Shown: piece after piece, positions 7,767 to 16,960 of the stretch
How the letters are laid out: each line of letters starts with the position of its first letter
Numbering within the stretch: the stretch's first letter is position 1
Source of the DNA: Sphingomicrobium arenosum
GTDB lineage: Bacteria > Pseudomonadota > Alphaproteobacteria > Sphingomonadales > Sphingomonadaceae
Reading direction: 5' to 3'
DNA: 64,000 nt
NCBI RefSeq assembly: GCF_026157085.1
Contig: NZ_JANPVN010000001.1
Location: 124,001 to 188,000, forward strand
The notes under the pieces: generated by a model
Database searches by the model: none
What the model was told of the DNA's origin: nothing
Seen by the model: the letters and a program-made list of their open reading frames with translations, nothing else
Translations under genes and position numbers: made by a program

Positions 7767-10739
7767 TCATTTGCCGGATGACGGTGGTTCGGACGAAACC
7801 TCGGCCGGACCGATGCGCATGCGACCGAGCGGCACTTGCCCGTGCAATGTGCCATCCATCGCGACATCGACATATTCGATCCGCTCGCTCGGACGACCGA
7901 AGTCGCGGATCAGGCGGGCGCGCAGCCACGGCGCGCCATTGGGGTCGATGCGATCGCGGCTGAAGACGGTGGAGCTGACCTCGAAGCTGCCGCCGGGCGC
8001 ACGCCGGATCCAATATTCCTCGGGGCCGAAGCCGCGGGTCATGTCGTTCGACATCCAGCCGCCCGCCAAGGACTGGCGATGGCCGTAGAAGACATGTTCG
8101 CCGGTCGGCTCGTTGACGTGGAGGTCGAGGTCGGTGGCATCGGCAGTCCATTCGATGGTAACGCGGAAGTCGCTGTCGAGATTGGCGACGAGGCGCGGAT
8201 CGAGATCGTGGCTGCCCCCCAAGGCGTCGAGGCGCGGGATGAGGGCGTTGGCTTCCTTCAGTGCGATCATGTCGATGCCGGCGAAGCGGTCCTCGACGGG
8301 CGACAGGGCGACGTCGCTGAGCAGCGTGATGGCGCGGACATAATCGTCGCGCGCGCCGTCCCGGTTGCCGGCGGCGAGGCGGGCCTTGGCGCGCTCGGCC
8401 AGCGCCAGCCCGAGGTGGCGCGCGGGCTGCGGGCGGTGTTGGACCATGGCGGCGCGGCGAGCGCGAAGGTCGACCGCCAGTTCGACCTGCCCCCACGCCT
8501 CCAGCCGCGCTGCGACCATGGCGAGCGTCGTGGAATCGGCGAGCGGCAGGTCGAGCGCCGATAGGAGCGTGCGCAGCGCCTTATCCTTCTCGCCCGCTAG
8601 CCACAGCCAATTGGAGGTCTCGAGGTAGAAGCCGGGCAGTGTGCCGACCTTTTCCTGCCATTCGAGGAAGGTGGCGTCGAAGGCAGCGGGATCGGCGTCA
8701 TAGGCGGCAATCCACTCGCTGTCGGGATAGAGCGCGCCTTGGGCGAGACGGATGCCGCTATCGGTTTGCTCGCTATCGGCAGCGGCTTGGGCCTCAGCTT
8801 CCATCGCGACGACCGGAGTGGCCATCTCCACGGCATCGCGCGAGACGCTCGATCCGGTGACGACAATCTCTTGCGCCATGTCATCACCGCCGCGCTCGGG
8901 TGTCGGCGGGGGTGGCGGCGGCGGCGGCGGCGGCGATGTCGGATTGCTCGGCGCGGCGGGCATCACGACCGGCGGTGGCGGCGGGACGTCGCCGACCTTG
9001 TTCGTGTCGCCACGATAGCGCGCGGGGTCGTGATCCTTGCCCCACCATTCGACTTCGGCCTGCCAGCGCGACAGCACGGCGGCGAAGCGGTCTTCGCGCG
9101 CCTCGGCCTCGTCGAGATCGGCTTCCTTACGCAGGCGCTCGAAGCGGGCGATTTGCGGATGGTCGGCCTGCGGCGTCACGTCGAAACGCACATAGTCCTC
9201 GACGCTCTCGAGGACGAGGAAGGGCAAGCTCTGCGAAGCGATGCCATAGGTGCGGGCATGGGCGACGAAGGCGTCGCGGTCCTCGCCTGCCTCGAGAATG
9301 GCGTTTCGCGTGACCTCGAACAGGATGGCATCCTGGTCGGTCTCGACAAGATTTTTGGCCGGGTTGAAATTCTCGATCTGGCCGTGGGTGGTGTAGCCGA
9401 GCCGCGCGTCGTGGGGTGCCTTGACGATGGCACGCAACATTCCCTCGGGCGCGGGCAGGCGGCGATGCGGATAGGTGACATCGCCAAATCCGGTGAAGCG
9501 CAGCCCATCGAGCATGGCGGGTCCTGTCTCGCCCGCCTCGATCAGCGCACCGCCGCTATTGTCGGCGATGGCGGCGAGCACGGCTTGCGAAGCCCCCTCG
9601 CGGGTGGCGATGACGAGCATCGGGCAATCGGGAACGACGTCGAGGGTTCCGAGTGTCGCTTGCCCATCGCTGACGAGGATGCAGCGGTCGGCAGCGGGCG
9701 CATCGGCGAGCCAGTCGAGGCGACTGGCGCCGGCGTAGGTCACCGCGTCCTCTGCAGCGAGAAGATCGCGGCGACTGCCGATACTCACGGCCTCGGCAGT
9801 GTCATGATCGAAGGCGACGAAATCGACCGCTCGGGGGTTCCAGCGATCGAGCGTGGTCCACACGGACCGCAAGGCGGCGTCATGATCGTCATCGAGTCGC
9901 GAGCGCGAGGCATCCCAGTAGACATGAACGCGCTCGGGTCGTTCGACCTTGGTCGGCGCGCGAAGCGGGGTGTTGATCTGCCAATAGGTCTCGCCCGTGT
10001 CCGGATGACGGCTGACAATCGCGCGGGGGCTTCGGTCGGGCGACTGGAAGCGGATCACCGTGTCGATCGCCCCGCTGCCACTGATCATGGCCACATTGTC
10101 GCTGACCTCGAGACGGCGGCCCTCGACGAAAATCCCGCCCTGCTCGCCCTCGAAGCGCAGCGTCCAGTCCTTGGCTTTTTCACCGAGCCGGATGGGAAGC
10201 CCGAAATCCTCGGTCAGCGGGGCGACGAAATCGACGCGGATGGTGCGTCCCTCGCGTCCCACGGGGAAGACGCGCGTGTTGAAGGTGCCGTCGCGAGTGA
10301 CCTCGGCAAGACCCGGATCGACCCGGCCGCGCACCAGCGTATTGAACGCCTCGCGCGCCTGTGCCTGGTCGACCAGCGCGCCCTCGATCATTTGCCGCTC
10401 GACATCAAGCGCATAGCCGGTAACGACCGCGCCCTTGGGCAGGTCGATTGACAGGCGGCCCTCGGTGCCTTCCTCCTCCGCCGAGAAGGTCATGAGATAG
10501 CTGACCGCGAGCGTGGTGCCGTGGCGGCTGGTGGTGATGTTGAGATTATCGAGCGACAGGTCGCGAACGGCGCTGGCATCCTCGATGCCGCGTGCGCGGG
10601 CGGTGAGCGAGGGAGTGAGGGGGTTTGGCGCGGCAGGACGCGTTTCGGCGCCTTGATCACCGTGAGAATCGACAGCGATGGCGGGCAGTGCCGCGCCTCC
10701 TGCCAGAAGCATGATTGCCGCAACACGAAACGCCGTCAT
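7767..10739 (-). CDS. VIT / vWA-like envelope protein with proline-rich linker and DUF2135-like C-terminus
   Basis: A 990-residue exported protein. A signal peptide covers about residues 1-22. A VIT (vault/inter-alpha-trypsin inhibitor) domain spans about 50-180, and a vWA-like domain about 270-415 with a MIDAS-like DASRS at 276-280. A Pro-rich linker includes ten consecutive prolines at about 603-612. Directly after it, at 624-630, is EIVVTGS, which resembles the N-terminal signature of sphingomonad TonB-dependent receptors. An alpha-helical, TPR-like region follows (about 670-840). The C-terminal 130 residues resemble DUF2135 (DLDLHVNEPTGEHVFYG). VIT/vWA proteins are thought to mediate metal-dependent adhesion or assembly; the role here is unknown. 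The ATG at 10739 has GGGGAGAG upstream; an upstream GTG is less likely. Confidence 0.85.
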   Translation of the reverse strand: MTAFRVAAIMLLAGGAALPAIAVDSHGDQGAETRPAAPNPLTPSLTARARGIEDASAVRDLSLDNLNITTSRHGTTLAVSYLMTFSAEEEGTEGRLSIDLPKGAVVTGYALDVERQMIEGALVDQAQAREAFNTLVRGRVDPGLAEVTRDGTFNTRVFPVGREGRTIRVDFVAPLTEDFGLPIRLGEKAKDWTLRFEGEQGGIFVEGRRLEVSDNVAMISGSGAIDTVIRFQSPDRSPRAIVSRHPDTGETYWQINTPLRAPTKVERPERVHVYWDASRSRLDDDHDAALRSVWTTLDRWNPRAVDFVAFDHDTAEAVSIGSRRDLLAAEDAVTYAGASRLDWLADAPAADRCILVSDGQATLGTLDVVPDCPMLVIATREGASQAVLAAIADNSGGALIEAGETGPAMLDGLRFTGFGDVTYPHRRLPAPEGMLRAIVKAPHDARLGYTTHGQIENFNPAKNLVETDQDAILFEVTRNAILEAGEDRDAFVAHARTYGIASQSLPFLVLESVEDYVRFDVTPQADHPQIARFERLRKEADLDEAEAREDRFAAVLSRWQAEVEWWGKDHDPARYRGDTNKVGDVPPPPPVVMPAAPSNPTSPPPPPPPPPPTPERGGDDMAQEIVVTGSSVSRDAVEMATPVVAMEAEAQAAADSEQTDSGIRLAQGALYPDSEWIAAYDADPAAFDATFLEWQEKVGTLPGFYLETSNWLWLAGEKDKALRTLLSALDLPLADSTTLAMVAARLEAWGQVELAVDLRARRAAMVQHRPQPARHLGLALAERAKARLAAGNRDGARDDYVRAITLLSDVALSPVEDRFAGIDMIALKEANALIPRLDALGGSHDLDPRLVANLDSDFRVTIEWTADATDLDLHVNEPTGEHVFYGHRQSLAGGWMSNDMTRGFGPEEYWIRRAPGGSFEVSSTVFSRDRIDPNGAPWLRARLIRDFGRPSERIEYVDVAMDGTLHGQVPLGRMRIGPAEVSSEPPSSGK

Positions 10740-10768
10740 CTGCACTCTCCCCACGAAAGGACGATGCC

Positions 10769-10784
10769 GATGTTACGATGTTAC
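10769..10784. promoter_or_regulatory. Tandem 8-bp repeat upstream of the VIT gene, possible operator
   Basis: GATGTTAC occurs twice head-to-tail in an AT-rich patch 30 nt before the VIT-gene start codon. On the minus strand the patch reads TTGCTTTATCAATGTAACATCG, which could hold a promoter. No known regulator is recognised. Confidence 0.3.
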
Positions 10785-10830
10785 ATTGATAAAGCAAGCC
10801 GCCTTTTCATCGGTTCGGAACGGCCCCGGA

Positions 10831-11259
10831 TCAGCCGTGGCTGGCCCAGACCTCGTAGGTGCCGTCCTTCTTGAGGAGCAGCGTGTTGTAGGGCTGGACA
10901 TGGTCGCCATGCTCCATGCCGGGCGAACCCATCGGCATGCCGGGGACGAAGATACCGACGGCATCGGGCTTTTCGGCGAGCAGCCGCTCGATGTCGGCGG
11001 CAGGGACGTGGCCCTCGACGACATAGCCGTCGACCAGCGAGGTGTGACAGCTCGACAGACCCGCGGGGACGCCATGCTTGGCTTTGAAGGCGCTGAGGTC
11101 GGTCTCGTTGACGACCTCGACCTCATGGCCCGCTTCGACCATCTTCTCGACCCATTTGAGGCAGCAACCGCAGCCTTCACTGCGATGCATCACGATGTCG
11201 GCGGCCTGCGCGGCGGTGGCCGACAAGGCGAGGGTCAGGGCGAGGACGGTCTTGCGCAT
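10831..11259 (-). CDS. DUF411 family periplasmic metal-associated protein
   Basis: The 142-residue protein has a signal peptide (MRKTVLALTLALSATAAQA). The mature part begins with a thioredoxin-like motif, SEGCGCC, at about residues 28-33. Further on is a Met/His-rich loop, GMPMGSPGMEHGDH, at about 107-120. DUF411 proteins are often found near copper or other heavy-metal resistance genes, and the Cys and Met/His residues suit Cu(I) binding. No other copper genes are nearby, so the metal is inferred. The ATG is preceded by a weak ribosome binding site. Confidence 0.88.
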   Translation of the reverse strand: MRKTVLALTLALSATAAQAADIVMHRSEGCGCCLKWVEKMVEAGHEVEVVNETDLSAFKAKHGVPAGLSSCHTSLVDGYVVEGHVPAADIERLLAEKPDAVGIFVPGMPMGSPGMEHGDHVQPYNTLLLKKDGTYEVWASHG

Positions 11260-11341
11260 GAGGTCACTTTCCAGAAAAATTTGTCGCGGCATATGATAGC
11301 GGCGCTTTCGCTGCCGTGAATGGATATTCGACCAATGAAAA

Positions 11342-11369
11342 ACCCCCGATGCCGCGAGGCACCGGGGGT
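11342..11369 (-). terminator. Rho-independent terminator after pnp
   Basis: The stem ACCCCCG-A-TGCC / GGCA-CCGGGGGT has a GCGA loop and is followed on the minus strand by TTTTTCATT. It is about 27 nt past the pnp stop codon. Confidence 0.8.
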
Positions 11370-11395
11370 CGTTTCATTCCGTGACGGGGCGAGAC

Positions 11396-13717
11396 TTACT
11401 CGTCGTCGCCGCCGGTGAGGAAGGCGGGCTTGTGCTGCATTTCACCGCTGTCGTTGCCACCGTCGCGATCTTCACGATCACGGCGCGGGCCGCGGCCACG
11501 GCCACCGCCATCACGACCGCCGCCGCGCGGGCCACGACCACCGTCGCGGCCACCGCGGCCACCATCGCGACCACCGTCACGACGCGGGCCCTTTTCACGC
11601 GGCGGGCGCGTGTCTTCGAGCTCTTCGCCGGTTTCCTGGTCGACGACGCGCATCGACAGGCGGACCTTGCCGCGCTGGTCGATCTCGAGGAGCTTGACCA
11701 GGACTTCCTGGCCTTCCTCGAGGACGTCGGTGACCTTTTCCACGCGCTCGTTCTTGATTTCCGAGACGTGGACGAGGCCGTCCTTGCCCGGCATGAAGGT
11801 CACGAAGGCACCGAAATCGACGATATTGGCGACCTTGCCGGTGTAGATCTTGCCGACTTCGGGCTCGGCGACGATGCCGGTGATCCACGCCTTGGCGGCT
11901 TCGATCTGGCTGACGTCGCTCGACGAGATCTTGACGATCCCTTCGTCGTCGATGTCGACCTTGGCGCCGGTTTCCGCGACGATTTCGCGAATGACCTTGC
12001 CGCCCGTGCCGATGATGTCGCGGATCTTGTCCTTGGCGACCTGCATCGTCTCGATGCGGGGCGCGTGCGCCGACAGTTCGCCGCGCGCTTCGCCCAGCGC
12101 CTTGGTCATTTCACCAAGGATGTGGGCGCGGCCTTCCTTGGCCTGGCTCAATGCGGTCTTCATGATCTCGGGCGTGATGCCCGCGACCTTGATATCCATC
12201 TGGAGCGAGGTGATCCCCGCTTCGGTGCCCGCGACCTTGAAGTCCATGTCACCGAGGTGATCTTCGTCACCCAGGATGTCCGACAGGACGGTATAGTCGT
12301 CGCCTTCGAGGATGAGGCCCATGGCGATGCCCGAGACGGGCCGCTCGATCGGCACGCCGGCGTCCATCATCGACAGACAGCCGCCGCAGACGGTGGCCAT
12401 CGACGACGAGCCGTTCGACTCGGTGATGTCCGACAGGATGCGGATCGTGTAGGGGAAATCCTCGGCGCTCGGCAGCACGGGGTGCAGCGCGCGCCAGGCC
12501 AGCTTGCCGTGACCGGTTTCGCGGCGGCTGGTGAAGCCGAAGCGACCCACTTCACCGACCGAGTAGGGCGGGAAGTTGTAGTGCAGCATGAAAGGCGAGT
12601 AGGAGAGGCCTTCGAGACCGTCGATCATCTGCTCGGCGTCCTTGGTGCCGAGCGTGGTGGTGCAGATCGCCTGCGTTTCGCCGCGGGTGAACAGCGCCGA
12701 ACCGTGGGTACGGGGCAGGAGGCCGACCATCGCCTCGATCGGGCGGACCTGGTCGGTCTTGCGGCCGTCGATGCGCTGGCCGTCCTTGAGGATGGCGCCG
12801 CGAACGATTTCGGCTTCGAGCTTCTTGACGGCCTTGCCGGCGGTCATCTGCGTCTGGCCGTCTTCCTCGGCATAGGCTTCCTTCGCCTTCTCGCGCACGG
12901 CGTTGAGGGCATTGGAGCGCTCCGACTTGTCGGTCAGCTTGTAGGCGGCGGCGATGTCGTCGCCGACGAGGCCGCGCAGTTTTTCCTTGATCGGACCGAT
13001 GGTGTCGGTCTGGTCGAGTTCCCACGGATCCTTGGCGGCCTGTTCGGCCAGCTCTATGATCGCGCCGACGACCTTCTTCGAGGCTTCGTGCGCGAACTGG
13101 ACCGCGCCGAGCATCTCGTCTTCGGTCAGTTCCTTGGCTTCGGATTCGACCATCATGACGGCGTCATGGGTGGCGGCGACGACGAGGTCGAGACGACCTT
13201 CCTCGAAGATGTCCGAGACCTTGGGGTTGAGGACATATTCGCCATCGACGAAGCCGACGCGCGCAGCGCCGATCGGGCCCATGAAGGGCACGCCCGAGAT
13301 GGTGAGGGCGGCGGACGCGGCGATCATCGCGAGGATGTCGGGCTCGTTCTCGCCGTCATAGCTCAGCACCTGGGCAATGACGTTGATTTCGTTGTAGAAG
13401 CCCTCGGGGAAGAGGGGACGGACCGGACGGTCGATCAGGCGGCTGGTCAGCGTTTCCTTTTCGGTGGCGCGACCTTCACGCTTGAAGAAGCCGCCGGGGA
13501 TACGGCCGGCAGCCGAGAATTTTTCCTGATAGTGGACGGTGAGCGGGAAGAAGTCCTGCCCCTCGCGCACCGACTTGGCGGCGGTGACGGCGCACAGCAC
13601 CACGGTTTCGCCGAGGGTCGCGAGCACCGCGCCGTCGGCCTGACGGGCGATACGGCCCGTTTCGAGCTTGAGGGTCTGGCCGCCAAGATCGATTTCAACA
13701 GTTTTCACATCGAACAT
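11396..13717 (-). CDS. pnp: Polyribonucleotide nucleotidyltransferase (PNPase)
   Basis: The 773-residue enzyme degrades RNA 3' to 5' using phosphate and belongs to the RNA degradosome. Two RNase PH-like domains cover about residues 1-540; the active-site region is [17 protein letters not shown] domain follows, with the GTGGK loop ([13 protein letters not shown]), then an S1 domain ([14 protein letters not shown]). The last ~55 residues are a Gly/Arg/Asp-rich disordered tail. The start [11 protein letters not shown] matches the family; the upstream open extension of 47 codons is not homologous to PNPase. The gene lies downstream of rpsO, as in most bacteria. Confidence 0.98.
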   Translation of the reverse strand: MFDVKTVEIDLGGQTLKLETGRIARQADGAVLATLGETVVLCAVTAAKSVREGQDFFPLTVHYQEKFSAAGRIPGGFFKREGRATEKETLTSRLIDRPVRPLFPEGFYNEINVIAQVLSYDGENEPDILAMIAASAALTISGVPFMGPIGAARVGFVDGEYVLNPKVSDIFEEGRLDLVVAATHDAVMMVESEAKELTEDEMLGAVQFAHEASKKVVGAIIELAEQAAKDPWELDQTDTIGPIKEKLRGLVGDDIAAAYKLTDKSERSNALNAVREKAKEAYAEEDGQTQMTAGKAVKKLEAEIVRGAILKDGQRIDGRKTDQVRPIEAMVGLLPRTHGSALFTRGETQAICTTTLGTKDAEQMIDGLEGLSYSPFMLHYNFPPYSVGEVGRFGFTSRRETGHGKLAWRALHPVLPSAEDFPYTIRILSDITESNGSSSMATVCGGCLSMMDAGVPIERPVSGIAMGLILEGDDYTVLSDILGDEDHLGDMDFKVAGTEAGITSLQMDIKVAGITPEIMKTALSQAKEGRAHILGEMTKALGEARGELSAHAPRIETMQVAKDKIRDIIGTGGKVIREIVAETGAKVDIDDEGIVKISSSDVSQIEAAKAWITGIVAEPEVGKIYTGKVANIVDFGAFVTFMPGKDGLVHVSEIKNERVEKVTDVLEEGQEVLVKLLEIDQRGKVRLSMRVVDQETGEELEDTRPPREKGPRRDGGRDGGRGGRDGGRGPRGGGRDGGGRGRGPRRDREDRDGGNDSGEMQHKPAFLTGGDDE

Positions 13718-13886
13718 ATTTTGTGTCACCCGGGGCCGGATGCCGCCGGGGCCTCTCATAGTGCGGACTGTCCGGTCCGCGCGGTTCGGGGCTGGTTTCA
13801 TATGCCCCACGGATGGCCCCACCGGATTGCGGGGCGCTTGGTACGGATCGTCATCCACGATGCATTTTGGGATGACAACAAAAAGA

Positions 13887-13907
13887 AAGGGCGCCCGAGG
13901 CGCCCTT
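13887..13907 (-). terminator. Hairpin in the rpsO-pnp spacer (terminator/attenuator)
   Basis: A 9-bp stem (AAGGGCGCC / GGCGCCCTT) has a 3-nt loop. On the minus strand it is followed by TTCTTTTTGTTGTC. It lies 13 nt past the rpsO stop codon, in the place of the rpsO-pnp terminator and processing site known from enterobacteria. Confidence 0.75.
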
Positions 13908-13920
13908 CCCGTGAAACTTG

Positions 13921-14190
13921 TTACTTGCGCAGGCCGAGCTTCTTGATGAGCGTCGAGTAGCGGTCGTGGTCCTCGCGCTTCAGATAATCGAGCAGCGAGC
14001 GACGCTTGTTGACCATCATGAGCAAGCCGCGACGCGAATGGTTGTCCTTCTTGTGCGACTTGAAGTGGTCGGTCAGGGTGTTGATGCGGTCGGTCAGAAT
14101 GGCGACCTGCACTTCGGTCGAGCCGGTATCACCTTCGCTGCGACCATATTCCTTGACCAGTTCGGCCTTGCGTTCGACAGTAATCGACAT
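13921..14190 (-). CDS. rpsO: 30S ribosomal protein S15
   Basis: The 89-residue protein has the full S15 length. It carries the signature [19 protein letters not shown] and ends [10 protein letters not shown]15 binds the 16S rRNA central domain early in 30S assembly. AGGAG lies 9 nt before the ATG. The gene is 19 nt downstream of truB and upstream of pnp, the classic order. Confidence 0.99.
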   Translation of the reverse strand: MSITVERKAELVKEYGRSEGDTGSTEVQVAILTDRINTLTDHFKSHKKDNHSRRGLLMMVNKRRSLLDYLKREDHDRYSTLIKKLGLRK

Positions 14191-14209
14191 CGGTTCAATC
14201 TCCTAATAG

Positions 14210-15094
14210 CTATAAATTAAACCCGCGCAGGACGGCGACCTCGCCATCCTCCACCTCGACCAGCGCGATGGGGGTATCACCCTCCATCGCCAGATGCTGC
14301 CCGGGCGGTGCGGGGTGCCCTTGGAGCCGCTGTCCATGTTTCAGGATGCGAGCCTCGTCGGGCGAGACGGCGAGGGCCGGGATGTCGTCCAGCCCCGCGT
14401 CAAGCGGGAGGACCTCGTCGTCTAGAGCGCGCGCCTTAGAGATTTCCTCCAGTTTGTCCAGCGAAATCGCTCGGGAAAGGTCGAACGGACCGGCGCGGGT
14501 CCGCCTCAACATGGTGACATAACCGCAGCTTCCAAGGGCGCGCGCGATGTCCCGTGCGAGCGATCGGATGTACGTGCCTTTGGAGACGGTAGCCGACAAG
14601 GTCGCACCAGCCTCGTCGAAATGCGTCAGGGCTAGCGAATGGATCGTCACCGTTCGGCTCTGGAGGTCGACCTCTTGCCCCGCCCGCGCGAGGTCGTAGG
14701 CGCGCTTGCCGTCGACCTTCAGCGCCGAGAAAGCGGGCGGGATTTGCTCGATGGTGCCGGTGAAGCCGGGGAGGATGTCGAGGACGTCCTGCTCGCTGGG
14801 GCGCACCTCGCTCGTCACTATCACCTCGCCTTCGGTGTCGAGGGTCGTCGTCTCCTCGCCGAAGGCAATGGTGAAATCATAGGCCTTGGTGGCATCGAGC
14901 ATCCGGCCCGCGAGTTTGGTCGCCTCGCCCAAGGCGATTGGGAGCACGCCGCTCGCCAGCGGGTCGAGCGTGCCACCGTGCCCGACCTTGGGTTTCTTGA
15001 AACCTTGTTCGCGAAGCGCTCGCTTGACCCGCCCGACGCAAGGCGTCGAGCCGATGCCGACCGGCTTGTCGAGAATGATCCAGCCGTGGAGCAT
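14210..15094 (-). CDS. truB: tRNA pseudouridine(55) synthase TruB
   Basis: The 294-residue enzyme makes pseudouridine 55 in the T-loop of tRNAs. The catalytic motif HGGTLDPLASGVLPI gives Asp44 as the nucleophile. The start MLHGWIILDKPVGI is the canonical TruB N-terminus. An upstream in-frame extension exists but is the shadow of tdk. The start lies 5 nt after the tdk stop codon, so the genes are probably translated from one message. Confidence 0.97.
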   Translation of the reverse strand: MLHGWIILDKPVGIGSTPCVGRVKRALREQGFKKPKVGHGGTLDPLASGVLPIALGEATKLAGRMLDATKAYDFTIAFGEETTTLDTEGEVIVTSEVRPSEQDVLDILPGFTGTIEQIPPAFSALKVDGKRAYDLARAGQEVDLQSRTVTIHSLALTHFDEAGATLSATVSKGTYIRSLARDIARALGSCGYVTMLRRTRAGPFDLSRAISLDKLEEISKARALDDEVLPLDAGLDDIPALAVSPDEARILKHGQRLQGHPAPPGQHLAMEGDTPIALVEVEDGEVAVLRGFNL

Positions 15095-15099
15095 GATCT

Positions 15100-15693
15100 T
15101 CAGGCCGCGGCGGCGGCGGCGCGCAGGCGGTCGTTGAAGTGGCGGCGGCACAGCGCGACATAGCGGTCGTTGCCGCCGATCTCGGTCTGCGCGCCCTTGG
15201 CCACCGCGCGGCCATCGCCATCGACCCGCAGGTTCATGGTCGCTTTGGCACCGCATTCGCACACGGCCTTCAATTCGATGAGCTTGTCGGCGATGGCGAG
15301 CAGCGCGGCCGAGCCGGGGAAGAGTTCGCCCTGGAAGTCGGTGCGCAGGCCATAGCAGATGACGGGGATCTTGAGGCGGTCGGCGACCTCGGCGAGATCG
15401 AGCACCTGTTGCGGCGAGAGGAATTGCGCCTCGTCGACGAGGATACAGCCGAGGCTCCGGGTGCGCTGTTCGGCGGCGATGATCTCGTAGAGGTTGGTAT
15501 TGGCCTCGAAGCGATGCGCGTCGGTCTCGAGCCCGATGCGGCTGCCGATCGTGCCCGCACCCATGCGATCGTCCAATGCGGCGGTCCACAGCATCGTCCC
15601 CATGCCGCGTTCGCGATAGTTGAAGTCGGTCTGGAGGAGGGTGGTCGATTTGCCCGCATTCATCGCGGCATAATAGAAATAGAGCTTGGCCAT
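15100..15693 (-). CDS. tdk: Thymidine kinase
   Basis: This 197-residue type II thymidine kinase phosphorylates thymidine with ATP in the salvage pathway. It has the P-loop AAMNAGKST (about 9-17) and the Walker B-like VDEAQFL (86-92). Cysteines near the C-terminus (CECGAK and a later YVALCRRHF) probably bind structural zinc. The start MAKLYFYYAAMNAGKS is canonical; 42 upstream open codons are not homologous. It heads the tdk-truB-rpsO-pnp run and is divergent from the YedZ-like gene. Confidence 0.95.
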   Translation of the reverse strand: MAKLYFYYAAMNAGKSTTLLQTDFNYRERGMGTMLWTAALDDRMGAGTIGSRIGLETDAHRFEANTNLYEIIAAEQRTRSLGCILVDEAQFLSPQQVLDLAEVADRLKIPVICYGLRTDFQGELFPGSAALLAIADKLIELKAVCECGAKATMNLRVDGDGRAVAKGAQTEIGGNDRYVALCRRHFNDRLRAAAAAA

Positions 15694-15727
15694 GGCGCTT
15701 CCTAGCGCGAGCGGGCAAGGAGGGGCA

Positions 15728-16312
15728 ATGCGATTGTCGGACCGAACGGTGCAGCAGCGGTTGCTGTGGCTGGTGCTCGCGCTTCCCGCGCTATGGGGCG
15801 CTGGGCGCTGGGCGTTCACGCCCGAGGTCTATGGCTATGGCCATGCGATCGGCGACAGCGGCGACTGGGCGGCGTGGCTGCTGATGGTGACGCTGGCGGT
15901 GACGCCGATAAAGCTGGCGTGGCGCAAGAGCCGCGTCGCGACGCGGCTGGTGAGGCATCGGCGCGACCTCGGGGTAGCGAGCTTTGCCTATGCGGCGATC
16001 CACACCGCGATCTATCTCTCGAAAAAAGGCGCTGCGGCTTTTGCAGGGAGCGAACTATCGACCGATTACATCTGGTCGGGCTGGGCGGCGATGGCGCTAT
16101 TCGTGCCGCTCGCGGTCACGTCGAACGACGCCTCGATGCGCTGGCTGAAGGCGCGCTGGAAGCGGCTGCATCGGCTGGTCTATCCCGCCGCGGTGCTGAT
16201 GCTCCTGCATTGGGTCTGGTCGGCCTATGATGCGACCACCGCCATGATCCACGTCGGGATCATGGCGGCGATCTTCATTGCCAGGTTGTGGCTGTCGCGC
16301 CCTAGAGCGTGA
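15728..16312 (+). CDS. YedZ/MsrQ-like heme-binding membrane protein (ferric reductase-like domain)
   Basis: The 194-residue protein has about five or six hydrophobic segments. His residues at 92, 148 and 161 are placed as axial heme ligands in the ferric-reductase-like superfamily. MsrQ passes electrons to the molybdoenzyme MsrP to repair oxidised methionines in the periplasm. No msrP is next to it here, so the partner is unknown. The start MRLSDRTVQQ has AGGAGG upstream. The last 11 nt overlap the HhH gene on the other strand. Confidence 0.82.
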   Translation: MRLSDRTVQQRLLWLVLALPALWGAGRWAFTPEVYGYGHAIGDSGDWAAWLLMVTLAVTPIKLAWRKSRVATRLVRHRRDLGVASFAYAAIHTAIYLSKKGAAAFAGSELSTDYIWSGWAAMALFVPLAVTSNDASMRWLKARWKRLHRLVYPAAVLMLLHWVWSAYDATTAMIHVGIMAAIFIARLWLSRPRA

Positions 16313-16802
16313 CGTACTGGCGATAGCGCGCCACTTCGGCCTCATCGACATATTTGCCGATCTCGCGGTCGAATTCGGCCATGTCGGCATAAGGGCGATA
16401 TTCGAGGAATTCGTGGACCATCTTGTCATCGATGCCGGGGACGAGCTTGATCGCGTCTTCGCTGGCATTGTTGAGGTCGATGGGGACGAACAGCGTCTCG
16501 CGGATGGCGGCGGCCTGATCCTCGCCGACCGCTTCGACCAGCATCGCGTTGAAGGCGACGATGTCGGCGAAGGGTCGGGCATTGACGATCGACTCGGCGG
16601 TCACGGCGTCGATACCCTCGATGGCGGCGAGCTGTTCGGCAGTGGCGCTGTTGGCGTCGAGCACCGCGCTGTCGGTTGCGACGGTGACGTCGGTATCGAC
16701 CGCTTCGGTCTCGGGCGCCTCGGTGGTGGTCTCGGTGTCGGTCGAGCAGGCGGCGAGCGCGACCATGGCGGCGGCGAGGGCAGTGGTGGTGATCAGGCGC
16801 AT
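16302..16802 (-). CDS. Lipoprotein with helix-hairpin-helix motifs (ComEA-like)
   Basis: The 166-residue protein begins with a lipoprotein signal ending LAAC (Cys19). A Thr/Glu/Asp-rich linker follows. Then come two helix-hairpin-helix units, LDANSATAEQLAAIEGI (about 49 on) and IDLNNASEDAIKLVPGI. HhH motifs bind DNA backbones in ComEA-type uptake proteins, but many exported HhH proteins have no shown DNA role. GGAG lies about 8 nt upstream of the chosen ATG. No competence genes are nearby, so DNA uptake is unproven. Confidence 0.82.
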   Translation of the reverse strand: MRLITTTALAAAMVALAACSTDTETTTEAPETEAVDTDVTVATDSAVLDANSATAEQLAAIEGIDAVTAESIVNARPFADIVAFNAMLVEAVGEDQAAAIRETLFVPIDLNNASEDAIKLVPGIDDKMVHEFLEYRPYADMAEFDREIGKYVDEAEVARYRQYVTL

Positions 16803-16960
16803 TTCATACTCCATTATTGCGAAGCGTTCGCAATAACAGGCTGAGCGCCCCTGGCTAGCCCTTTCGACCGGACAAGGCCTGCGCGCTGGACAAAAAGGCT
16901 AGGAGGCTGTTGGATCATAAGTGAACCGACGAACGGAGGGGACATGGCATTAGCGGTCTC

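Noticed and set aside
8904-8933. A (GGC)-type trinucleotide repeat.
   Set aside because: It encodes the proline run of the VIT protein linker and needs no separate element.
11381-13960. A long open frame on the plus strand opposite pnp (about 859 codons), with runs of Thr, Ala and Val.
   Set aside because: It mirrors the PNPase coding frame and has low-complexity sequence. PNPase is certain on the minus strand.
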